Shown here: positions 1 to 5,001 of the stretch, in pieces | Layout of the letters: every line of letters begins with the position of its first letter | Numbering within the stretch: the first letter of the stretch is position 1 | Origin: Gemmatimonadales bacterium | Lineage (GTDB): Bacteria; Gemmatimonadota; Gemmatimonadetes; Gemmatimonadales; GWC2-71-9 | Direction: 5' to 3' | Assembly (NCBI GenBank): GCA_030601605.1 | Contig: JAUVTI010000153.1 | Span: 1-5,001 of the forward strand | DNA length: 5,001 bases | Made by a program: the position numbers and the translations under genes | Notes under the pieces: model-generated | Database searches by the model: none | What the model saw: the letters and a program-made list of their open reading frames with translations, nothing else | Told to the model about the DNA's origin: nothing

Positions 1-710
1 TGGTGCGCATCGCGAATCCCGAGACGATGCTGAAGCCCGGCATGAACGCGGAGGTCGAGGTGCACGTGGGCGAGCGCCGCGGCGTGCTCGCGGTCCCGAA
101 CGGCGCACTACGCACGGAGCAGGACTGGACCTCGGCCGCGCAGGTGCTGGGTCTCGACGAGGACGCCGTGCGGCAGCAGCTGGTCGACGCGCGCCAGGCA
201 CAGCAGGAGGGGCAGGGCTCCTTCGGCGGCACGGCCGCCACGGACGGCCAGCCGGACAACGCCGAGCCGCAGCGCGAGACGTTCAGCTTCCAGGGCCGTG
301 AGGTCGAGCTTCCCGAGGGCATCACCGCCGAGCAGGTACGGCAGGTGTTCCAGAAGATGCGCGAAGGGGGCGGCCCGCAGGCACTGAGCGCCGAGGACCG
401 GCGGATCATGCAAGCGGTTCGCAACGCGATGGGCGGCGGACAGGGACATGGCCGCCGGCAGCAGCAGACCAACGAGTACCTGTTCGGCGGCAGCTATGTA
501 GTGTTCGCGCTGGGCGAAGGCGGCGCCGTCGCCATCCCGGTGCGCACCGGGCTCACGGATCTCGATTACTCCGAAATCATCACCGGCCTGACGGAGTCCG
601 ACACCGTGCTCATCCTTCCGAGCGCGAGCCTGCTGGCGAGCCAGCAGGAGTGGCAGGACCGGTTAAACCGCGTACGGAGCCGAAGCCTCCCCGGCGTGTC
701 GAGGAACTAA
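1..710 (+). CDS. Periplasmic adaptor subunit of an efflux transporter (HlyD/MacA-like), 3' part
   Basis: This is the C-terminal part of a membrane-fusion (adaptor) protein; the 5' part lies outside the window and the frame is open to its left edge. Numbering from the codon at position 3, residues 1-37 match the end of the beta-barrel domain: 'LKPGMNAEVEV' and then 'VLAVPNGAL' are hallmark adaptor strings. Residues about 163-210 ('SYVVFALGEGGAVAIPVRTG', then 'IITGLTESDTVLI') match the membrane-proximal domain that normally follows directly. Between them lies an unusual hydrophilic insert of about 125 residues, rich in Gln, Gly, Glu and Arg. Such adaptors link an inner-membrane ABC permease to an outer-membrane channel. 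The next gene is a MacB-type permease and overlaps this stop codon, so the two probably form one transporter. The RND-type adaptor family is an alternative, but the neighbour argues for an ABC system. The substrate cannot be read from the sequence. Confidence 0.88.
   Translation, partial: VRIANPETMLKPGMNAEVEVHVGERRGVLAVPNGALRTEQDWTSAAQVLGLDEDAVRQQLVDARQAQQEGQGSFGGTAATDGQPDNAEPQRETFSFQGREVELPEGITAEQVRQVFQKMREGGGPQALSAEDRRIMQAVRNAMGGGQGHGRRQQQTNEYLFGGSYVVFALGEGGAVAIPVRTGLTDLDYSEIITGLTESDTVLILPSASLLASQQEWQDRLNRVRSRSLPGVSRN
701..705 (+). promoter_or_regulatory. Shine-Dalgarno for the ABC permease
   Basis: GAGGA lies 4 nt before the ATG at 710, inside the last codons of the adaptor gene. With the TAATG stop/start overlap (708-712) it supports the start at 710 rather than the in-frame ATG at 650, and suggests translational coupling. 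Confidence 0.6.
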
Positions 711-1921
711 TGCTATTCGGCGAAACCATCCAGGTCGCCCTGAGCGCCATCAGGGCCAACAAGCTGCGCTCATTCCTGACGGCGCTGGGCATCGTGATCG
801 GCGTTGCGGCCGTGATCACGATGGTCGCGCTGGGAACGGGCGCCCAGAAGGCGGTGCGGGAGCAGATCGAGACCCTCGGTACGGACCTCCTCTCTGTGTA
901 CGCGGGGCAGTCGATGCACCGCGGCGTGTCGAGCTCGAGCGTGCGCCTCACGACCGACGATTCCGAGGCGCTGGAACGTGAGGGCCGTGGCTTCAAGGCG
1001 GTGATCCCCGAGATGCGCCGCACCCAGCAGGTCAAGTACGTCAACCAGAACATTAGCATCAACGTGATCGGCACCTCACCGGCTTACGTGGATGCGAACA
1101 ATTACAGGGTCGCGTATGGGAGGACGTTCACGGCCGGTGACGGTGAGGCGCGCAAGCGCGTGGCGGTGCTCGCGTACGCGGTTCCCGAGCAGCTGAGCGC
1201 CAACCCGGCGGCCATGCTGGGTCAGCAGATTGCCATCCGCGGAATCCAGTTCGAGATCATCGGCGTGCTCGCCGAGAAGGGCGCGCAGGGAAGCTGGTGG
1301 AATCCGGACGAGCAGATTCTGATCCCCGTGCAGACCGCCGAGTACCGCATCTTCGGCAGCGATCGGCTCAACTCGATCACGGTCCAGGTCAGCAGCCCCG
1401 ATTCGGCCAACGTGGCCATGATTGAGATCGAGCGGGTCCTGCGCCGGGAGCACGGCGTTCGCCCGGGCGCGGACAACGACTTCCAAATCCGCAACCGCGC
1501 CGAGTTTCTGGCGACGATGGAGGAGACTACCAAGACATTCACGTTCCTCCTGGCCGGGATCGCGGCGGTGAGCCTGCTGGTGGGCGGCATCGGCATCATG
1601 AACATCATGCTGGTATCGGTTACCGAGCGGACGCGCGAGATCGGCATCCGCAAGGCACTGGGCGCCACGCGCCGCAACATCATGTTGCAGTTCCTCGTCG
1701 AGGCGCTGGTACTCTGCATGCTGGGCGGAGCGCTCGGGATCCGCGCGGGTTCGGGTGGCGCGATCGCGCTTTCGGTGCTGGCCAATTGGAATACGATGAT
1801 CTCGCCGGGCGCGGTGGCGCTCGCGGTGTTCTTCAGCGCCGCCGTGGGCATCTTCTTCGGCATCTGGCCCGCTCGGCGCGCGGCCATGCTGGATCCGATC
1901 GACGCGCTGCGCTACGAGTAG
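710..1921 (+). CDS. ABC transporter permease, MacB/FtsX type, without ATPase domain
   Basis: A 403-residue inner-membrane permease of the MacB/FtsX family. It has the expected architecture: a short cytoplasmic N-terminus ending 'IRANKLRSFLTALGI', TM1 at about 22-42, a large periplasmic MacB-type domain at about 43-275, and three C-terminal TM segments at about 276-303, 325-348 and 365-390. The cytoplasmic loop after TM2 carries the family signature 'ERTREIGIRKALGA' (about 306-319), and the protein ends in the typical 'PARRAAMLDPIDALRYE'. E. coli MacB is about 648 residues because an ATPase is fused at the N-terminus; that domain is absent here, so a separate ATPase gene is needed. It is not in this window and may lie upstream of the adaptor. 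MacB-type permeases are thought to transmit ATP-driven motion to the periplasm (mechanotransmission) and drive export through the adaptor and an outer-membrane channel. The start at 710 is chosen over the ATG at 650 because it fits the family N-terminus, has an SD and overlaps the adaptor stop. Confidence 0.93.
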   Translation: MLFGETIQVALSAIRANKLRSFLTALGIVIGVAAVITMVALGTGAQKAVREQIETLGTDLLSVYAGQSMHRGVSSSSVRLTTDDSEALEREGRGFKAVIPEMRRTQQVKYVNQNISINVIGTSPAYVDANNYRVAYGRTFTAGDGEARKRVAVLAYAVPEQLSANPAAMLGQQIAIRGIQFEIIGVLAEKGAQGSWWNPDEQILIPVQTAEYRIFGSDRLNSITVQVSSPDSANVAMIEIERVLRREHGVRPGADNDFQIRNRAEFLATMEETTKTFTFLLAGIAAVSLLVGGIGIMNIMLVSVTERTREIGIRKALGATRRNIMLQFLVEALVLCMLGGALGIRAGSGGAIALSVLANWNTMISPGAVALAVFFSAAVGIFFGIWPARRAAMLDPIDALRYE

Positions 1922-1956
1922 GAATCCTCTAACCGGAAGACTGAAGCGAAACGACG

Positions 1957-2337
1957 ATGAAGAAACTCAATGCCCTGCTGCTCGGCGCTGCCTTGTTCGC
2001 GCTCGCCACTCCCGCGTGGGCCCAGGAGGCGGTCGACGTCACGGGCGAATGGGAAATCACGGTGGAGACCCCGCAGGGCACTCAGACTCGGATCATCACG
2101 TTCGAGCAGCATGGCGATTCCCTGAGCGGAACCATGGAGACCCGGATGGGCACGACGCCCATTGACGACGGCTCCGTGAACGGCAACGAGATCTCGTTCA
2201 CGATGGTGTTCACGCGCGGGGACCGGAGCATGGAGATGACGTACACGGCCACCGTCGAAGGGGACGAGATGTCCGGCAAGTTCGTAACCCCGCGTGGCGA
2301 GCGGCCGTGGACCGCGAAGCGAAAGAGCCCCGAGTAG
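1957..2337 (+). CDS. Small secreted protein, beta-rich, unknown function
   Basis: A 126-residue protein with a clear Sec signal peptide: basic 'MKK', a hydrophobic core at about 4-18 and a probable cleavage site after 'AWA' (22/23). The mature part of about 104 residues has alternating short strands and turns: 'VTGEWEITVETPQG', 'IITFEQHGDSLSGTM', 'GSVNGNEISFTMVF', 'YTATVEGDEMSGKF' and a final 'WTAKRK'. This 'G-W-x-hydrophobic ... G-D-x-L-S-G' rhythm resembles small lipocalin-like or beta-barrel secreted proteins of unknown function that I associate with Acidobacteria and Gemmatimonadota. No catalytic motif and no cysteine is visible. The gene starts 35 nt after the permease stop, with only a weak purine-rich stretch (GAAG) upstream. 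It may be a periplasmic accessory of the exporter or simply a co-transcribed neighbour. The reading frame is strongly supported by the signal peptide and strand pattern; the function is unknown. Confidence 0.85.
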   Translation: MKKLNALLLGAALFALATPAWAQEAVDVTGEWEITVETPQGTQTRIITFEQHGDSLSGTMETRMGTTPIDDGSVNGNEISFTMVFTRGDRSMEMTYTATVEGDEMSGKFVTPRGERPWTAKRKSPE

Positions 2338-2361
2338 GATACAGCGGGTATCTTCAGACCC

Positions 2362-3216
2362 ATGATCGGCGTTCGCGTTCCCGCCACCACCTCGAATCTG
2401 GGGGCCGGCTTCGACTGTCTGGGGCTGGCGCTCGACATGTGGCTCGAGGTCCGCCTGGACGCAGGCGAGGGTGACCCGGAGTATCTCGGTACTCTGGAGG
2501 GGCTGAGCCCGTCGGAAGACATCATCCTCGGCATTCTGAAGGACGCCCTGCCCGAGCGGCGCAGGCTGCGGGTGCAGTCCGAGATTCCCCTGGCCCGGGG
2601 GCTCGGCTCGTCGGCGGCGGCGGCGGTCGCCGGGTACGCGCTTCTGCAGCTCATCCAGAGTAGCGCGTTCGATCGTGACTCGGTGTACGACTCCGCCGTC
2701 ACGCTGGAAGGCCATCCTGACAACGCCGGCGCAGCCGTCTACGGAGGGTTCGTGCTGGCGGCGCCGCGGCCCGCGCGGCTCGTGCTCAACGAGCGGCTCG
2801 GCGTGGCGCTCGCCGTGCCCGAGACCCCGATCGATACCAAGATGGCTCGCAGCATCCTCCCCGCCGAGTTCTCACGTGAGGCAACTACCGCGCAGGCGGG
2901 GCGGGCCGCCGCGCTCGTGCTGGGTCTGATGAACGCGGAAGGGGATCTAATCGGCTTCGGGATGGACGATCAGATCGCGGTGCCGCACCGCAAGCGGCTC
3001 ATCGTGGGATATGACGAGGCCGTCGCGGCCGGGCGCGCCAACGGGGCGTACGGGGTCACGATTTCCGGATCAGGATCCGCGTTGCTGGCCATCACGCCGG
3101 CTGACCAGGCGGCCGCCGTGGCCGAGGCCATGGCCGAAGCGCTGACGGCGCAGGGGAACTCCGCGGCCGCTCTCACACCGCCGGTCAGTGAGCGGGGGCT
3201 GACCACACTGGATTGA
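2362..3216 (+). CDS. thrB: Homoserine kinase
   Basis: Cytoplasmic GHMP-family kinase that phosphorylates L-homoserine with ATP to O-phosphohomoserine, the step before threonine synthase. All family motifs are present. Motif 1 is 'VPATTSNLGAGFDCLGLALD' (residues 6-25). Next comes the ATP phosphate loop 'PLARGLGSSAAAAVAG' (about 76-91). 'EGHPDN' (116-121) includes a Glu probably equivalent to the Mg-ligand Glu of archaeal homoserine kinase. 'DQIAVPHR' corresponds to the usual 'D-x-L-H-x-P-Y/H-R' stretch, and motif 3 is 'TISGSGSALLAI' (about 233-244). At 284 residues it is slightly shorter than the usual 300-310 but looks complete. The start is fixed by motif 1 beginning only five residues in; the upstream sequence has no good SD. 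It lies 24 nt after the secreted-protein gene on the same strand, while thrA and thrC are not in the window. Other GHMP kinases are less likely given motif 1 and the 'EGHPDN' box. Confidence 0.95.
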   Translation: MIGVRVPATTSNLGAGFDCLGLALDMWLEVRLDAGEGDPEYLGTLEGLSPSEDIILGILKDALPERRRLRVQSEIPLARGLGSSAAAAVAGYALLQLIQSSAFDRDSVYDSAVTLEGHPDNAGAAVYGGFVLAAPRPARLVLNERLGVALAVPETPIDTKMARSILPAEFSREATTAQAGRAAALVLGLMNAEGDLIGFGMDDQIAVPHRKRLIVGYDEAVAAGRANGAYGVTISGSGSALLAITPADQAAAVAEAMAEALTAQGNSAAALTPPVSERGLTTLD

Positions 3217-3257
3217 CGGCATCGCGGCATGCATGAAAGCGGCGCGGCGATCGAGCT
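3217..3257. other. Convergent intergenic gap between thrB and the DinB-family gene
   Basis: Only 41 nt separate the stop codons of two converging genes. A small near-repeat (CGGCATCGCGGCAT) and a GCATGC palindrome are present. I see no stem of useful length followed by a T-run on either strand, so no intrinsic terminator is called here. Confidence 0.5.
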
Positions 3258-3779
3258 CTACGCGACCTCTTTTCCCAACCATCTCAACCGCTCCCGAATC
3301 TCCTGCATGTGGTGGCGGGAGTGCACGTAGTGGAAGCGGACCCACTCGGGGAGGTTCAGGTCTCCGAGATAGGGGTGGCGTAGGAACACGGACTCGCGGA
3401 CTTCGGAGGGCCACGTCTCGGCGAGGTACCTCATCAGCTCCACGCCCATGCGGAACTGTGCGGTGGCCATGTCGGGCTCGGGCTCGTCCGACGGAACCGC
3501 AGCCGCAACTGCATTGAGACCCCGCGGAATCCGCCCGCTGAGCAACACCAGGTGCCTCAGCACCGTCTCGTGCGGCCGGCTGCGCCGCCGCCGCGGAGGC
3601 AGCTCGCCGCGCTCCTCGAAGAGCTGCGCCACCAGATCGACGCTGACCGCCAGGTGCTCCACGATCTGCGCCACCGTCCAACTGCCGGCGGGCGCGTGAT
3701 GCCACTCCTCGTCGGACAGCCCGTGGACCGGATGGAGCACCATCGGCTCGAGCCGCGCCAATTGTCTCGTGATCTTCAT
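3258..3779 (-). CDS. DinB-family (DinB_2-like) putative metal-binding protein
   Basis: A 173-residue four-helix-bundle protein of the DinB/YfiT superfamily. The visible signature is 'GSWTVAQIVEHLAVS' (32-46), with His42 as first ligand, and the C-terminal 'HSRHHMQEI' (153-161), with His153 and His157 in the classic H-x3-H spacing. Together they give the three-histidine metal site typical of the fold. A basic stretch 'RRRRSRPHE' lies at 63-71. Members include metal-dependent thiol transferases (bacillithiol and mycothiol S-transferases, maleylpyruvate isomerase), but many have no known activity, and the sequence does not say which applies. There is no signal peptide, so it should be cytoplasmic. 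Its ATG overlaps the TGA of the upstream RidA-like gene (ATGA, 3776-3779) and its own SD is weak, so translation is probably coupled. It is the last gene of the minus-strand cassette and converges on thrB. Confidence 0.85.
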   Translation of the reverse strand: MKITRQLARLEPMVLHPVHGLSDEEWHHAPAGSWTVAQIVEHLAVSVDLVAQLFEERGELPPRRRRSRPHETVLRHLVLLSGRIPRGLNAVAAAVPSDEPEPDMATAQFRMGVELMRYLAETWPSEVRESVFLRHPYLGDLNLPEWVRFHYVHSRHHMQEIRERLRWLGKEVA

Positions 3780-4219
3780 TTACCGCTCAGCGCAATGCAT
3801 TCGATTTCCACCTCCGCCCCCAAAGCGAGTCCCGACGCAGCCAGGGTCGACCGCGCCGGCGGGTATCCCGGGAAGAAGCCGCGGTACACCTCGTTCATCG
3901 CCGGATAGTCAGCTATGTCCGCGAGGAACACGGTGCACTTGATGACCCGGTCCAGCGCGCTCCCGGCATACTCGAGGACCTGTCTGATGTTCTCCATCGT
4001 CTGCCTGGTCTCGGGCCCGATACCGCCATCGACCAGCTCCGTGGTTCCCGGCAGCACGCCGATCTGACCTGAAAGATAGATAATGTCCCCGACCCGCACC
4101 GCGCTGGAGAACGGCAGCCCCTCGAGAGACCCGGGCAGCCGGATGATCTCCTTGTCCTGCGCCAGCAGGGCGGCGGGCAGCGCCGCCGCGAGAGCCAAGA
4201 CCATCGCAACCGTCCGCAT
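3776..4219 (-). CDS. Exported RidA/YjgF/UK114-family protein
   Basis: A 147-residue RidA-family protein with an N-terminal Sec signal peptide (hydrophobic run at about 4-19, probable cleavage after 'LLA', 20/21). The mature domain of about 127 residues matches the usual RidA length. Recognisable pieces are 'DIIYLSGQIG' (about 45-54), 'QTMENIRQVLEYAGSALDRVIKCTVFL', 'MNEVYRGFFP' and the signature 'PPARSTLAASGLALGAEVEIE'. The last holds the Arg (about 123) and Glu (about 140) equivalent to the substrate-binding Arg105 and Glu120 of E. coli RidA, so deaminase activity is plausible. RidA proteins hydrolyse reactive enamines/imines such as 2-aminoacrylate to keto acids and ammonia, normally in the cytosol; an exported version is less usual. 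Two consecutive ATGs (4222, 4219) are possible. GGAGGT at 4228-4223 touches the first and gives usable spacing only to the second, so 4219 is chosen. The gene sits about 12 nt after the lipoprotein stop and overlaps the DinB gene by 4 nt. Confidence 0.92.
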   Translation of the reverse strand: MRTVAMVLALAAALPAALLAQDKEIIRLPGSLEGLPFSSAVRVGDIIYLSGQIGVLPGTTELVDGGIGPETRQTMENIRQVLEYAGSALDRVIKCTVFLADIADYPAMNEVYRGFFPGYPPARSTLAASGLALGAEVEIECIALSGK

Positions 4220-4222
4220 CAT

Positions 4223-4228
4223 ACCTCC
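4223..4228 (-). promoter_or_regulatory. Shine-Dalgarno deciding the RidA start
   Basis: GGAGGT on the minus strand directly abuts the first ATG (4222-4220), which is too close for initiation. The second ATG (4219-4217) lies 3 nt after the SD, short but workable, so the protein probably starts with one Met rather than two. Confidence 0.6.
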
Positions 4229-4231
4229 AGG

Positions 4232-4675
4232 CTAGCAGTCACACCGTTCCACCATGCCGGTCACGACGATCTTCCAGCCGCCGGCCGTCTTCACGAAGAC
4301 GCGCTCCGACCAGCCGCTGCTCGTGTCGCCCTGGAAGACCATCGTGTATGAGTACGCACCCCACACCACACCTGGACCGATCCATACCATGGTGGGACGG
4401 CCGGCGATGAGCGTATCCGGCCACTCGTCGCTCGCCCTGCGAGCCTCGGCGAACAGCAGGAATCCGCGCCGAATCGAGTCCGCGGCCGCGATCACGAGCT
4501 CCGGCGAGTCGATATAGTGCGCCAGATAGGCCTCTGTGTCGCGCCTGTGGATGGCTGCGATGTTGGTGCGGAACGCCTCGTAGGCGCCTTCGAGGTCACT
4601 CGTCTTGATCCGCTCGACATTGGGACCGCCACAGGCGGCGGCCAGCAGGCCCGCTAGTATCACTGCTCGGCGCAT
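4232..4675 (-). CDS. Putative lipoprotein with NTF2/SnoaL-like (DUF4440-type) domain
   Basis: A 147-residue protein with a short lipoprotein signal: 'MRRAVILAGLLAAAC', with Cys15 as the probable lipidated residue. The lipobox 'LAAAC' is acceptable but has Ala rather than Leu at -3. The mature region follows the small NTF2-like pattern. It starts with a helix containing 'FRTNIAAIHRRDTEAYLAHYID', where repeated loads per 'round' of a helix precede the first strand, then 'ELVIAAADSIRRGFLLFAEARRA'. The sheet follows: 'PTMVWIGPGVVWGAYSYTMVF', 'SGWSERVFVKTAGGWKIVVTGM'. The end 'G-G-W-K-I' is typical of SnoaL/DUF4440 proteins. The specific ligand or reaction is unknown; this fold serves enzymes and binding proteins alike. 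The protein ends in Cys-Asp-Cys, its only cysteines besides Cys15. It lies 26 nt downstream of the dipeptidase gene and about 12 nt upstream of the RidA-like gene. It is probably membrane-anchored and facing the periplasm. Confidence 0.8.
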   Translation of the reverse strand: MRRAVILAGLLAAACGGPNVERIKTSDLEGAYEAFRTNIAAIHRRDTEAYLAHYIDSPELVIAAADSIRRGFLLFAEARRASDEWPDTLIAGRPTMVWIGPGVVWGAYSYTMVFQGDTSSGWSERVFVKTAGGWKIVVTGMVERCDC

Positions 4676-4681
4676 GGACAG

Positions 4682-4687
4682 ACCTCC
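4682..4687 (-). promoter_or_regulatory. Shine-Dalgarno for the NTF2-like lipoprotein
   Basis: GGAGGT on the minus strand lies 6 nt before the ATG at 4675-4673, an ideal spacing. It confirms this start and lies in the 26-nt gap after the dipeptidase stop codon. Confidence 0.7.
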
Positions 4688-4701
4688 GTTGGACGGGCGC
4701 C

Positions 4702-5001
4702 TCAGTCCCGAGTTGGCCGCCGCAACGGCGGCTCGGTGTCCCAGCCGTCGAGGACCTCGATCTGAGCTGTGCTGACGGGCCGCTCGGCCTGCAGCCGCTG
4801 GGCCACCAACTCCGCTTCCTGCATCACCCTCAACACGTTGATGCCCAGGACCTTGAGCACCTCGTCATCACTCCAGCCGCGGCGCAGCAGCTCGGCAATC
4901 AGGTTGGGGAACTGCGATACGTCATCGAGCCCGCTCGGAGGCATCTCGATCCCGTCGAAGTCCGAGCCGATCCCGATGTGGTCGGCGCCGATCAGGTCGC
5001 G
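4702..5001 (-). CDS. Membrane dipeptidase (peptidase family M19), C-terminal part
   Basis: The last 99 codons of an M19 dipeptidase; the gene continues beyond the right edge, so the start, any signal peptide and the zinc ligands are not visible. The frame reads through to the edge as 'RDLIGADHIGIGSDFDGIE', followed by 'PPSGLDDVSQFPNLIAELL', 'RRGWSDDEVLKVLGINVLRVM' and a short hydrophilic tail. This matches the C-terminal signature of renal dipeptidase: 'GDFDG' with an active-site Asp (Asp288 in the human enzyme), 'P-x-GL-x-DVS', and the 'G-x-N-x-LRV' end. M19 enzymes are zinc-dependent and cleave dipeptides, including ones with D-residues; the mammalian member also has dehydropeptidase activity. 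Bacterial members may be cytoplasmic or exported. It is the first visible gene of the minus-strand cassette, so the cassette's promoter is probably outside the window. Confidence 0.93.
   Translation of the reverse strand, partial: RDLIGADHIGIGSDFDGIEMPPSGLDDVSQFPNLIAELLRRGWSDDEVLKVLGINVLRVMQEAELVAQRLQAERPVSTAQIEVLDGWDTEPPLRRPTRD

Noticed and set aside
650..709. Upstream ATG extending the permease by 20 residues
   Set aside because: The added Pro/Arg-rich segment is unlike the family N-terminus and overlaps the adaptor gene by about 60 nt; the ATG at 710 has a GAGGA SD and the usual stop/start overlap.
1222..1887. Minus-strand open frame (221 codons) inside the permease gene
   Set aside because: Antisense to a clear MacB-type permease; composition is low-complexity Ser/Arg/Pro/Met and no domain is visible.
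2612..2629. Short GCG-repeat tract
   Set aside because: It encodes the Ala run after the ATP loop of homoserine kinase, normal for this family in high-GC genomes.
1912..2715. Long minus-strand open frame (267 codons) across the secreted-protein gene and the start of thrB
   Set aside because: It is antisense to two well-supported genes, its Arg/Pro/His-rich product matches no family I recognise, and long antisense frames are expected at this GC content.
3066..3079. Perfect inverted repeat CGGATC-AG-GATCCG
   Set aside because: It lies within the conserved 'SGSGSA' motif of homoserine kinase and is explained by the codons; the stem is short and there is no T-run.
3070..3705. Minus-strand frame spanning the end of thrB and much of the DinB gene
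   Set aside because: It is a frame-shifted shadow of the DinB-family gene with an Arg/Ala-rich product and runs into thrB, whose motifs are intact.
2362..4219. Functional link between thrB and RidA (threonine metabolism and 2-aminoacrylate/imine stress)
   Set aside because: The genes are on opposite, converging strands and the RidA here carries a signal peptide, so it would not meet cytosolic threonine-pathway intermediates.

Overview
The window is high-GC, gene-dense bacterial chromosome of ordinary housekeeping/accessory type. No RNA gene, mobile element, CRISPR array or phage gene was recognised. The mix of a MacA/MacB-like exporter, exported proteins whose signal peptides end in 'AWA-Q' or 'LLA-Q', a small secreted beta-rich protein and a membrane dipeptidase resembles Gemmatimonadota or a related high-GC Gram-negative lineage. 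That placement is inferred from style only, since no phylogenetic marker is present.

Left block (+ strand, 1-3216): the 3' end of a periplasmic adaptor (HlyD/MacA type) overlaps, by a TAATG junction, a stand-alone FtsX/MacB-type ABC permease that lacks a fused ATPase. Next come a small secreted protein of unknown function (35 nt later) and a complete homoserine kinase, thrB (24 nt later). The tight spacing suggests one transcript, although thrB is functionally unrelated to export.

Right block (- strand, 5001-3258, convergent with thrB): the 3' end of an M19 membrane dipeptidase (renal dipeptidase/dehydropeptidase-I family) is followed by an NTF2/SnoaL-like lipoprotein, a RidA-family protein carrying a Sec signal peptide, and a DinB-fold protein. 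Gaps are 26 nt, about 12 nt and a 4-nt ATGA overlap, so this looks like a co-transcribed, partly translationally coupled cassette. At least two of its products are predicted to be exported.

The most interesting idea is the pairing of a dehydropeptidase-type enzyme with an exported RidA. The family's dehydropeptidase activity releases enamine/imine amino acids, which are the kind of substrate RidA deaminates. This is a hypothesis from gene context, not a demonstrated system. The two blocks meet tail to tail across a 41-nt gap in which I see no clear terminator.
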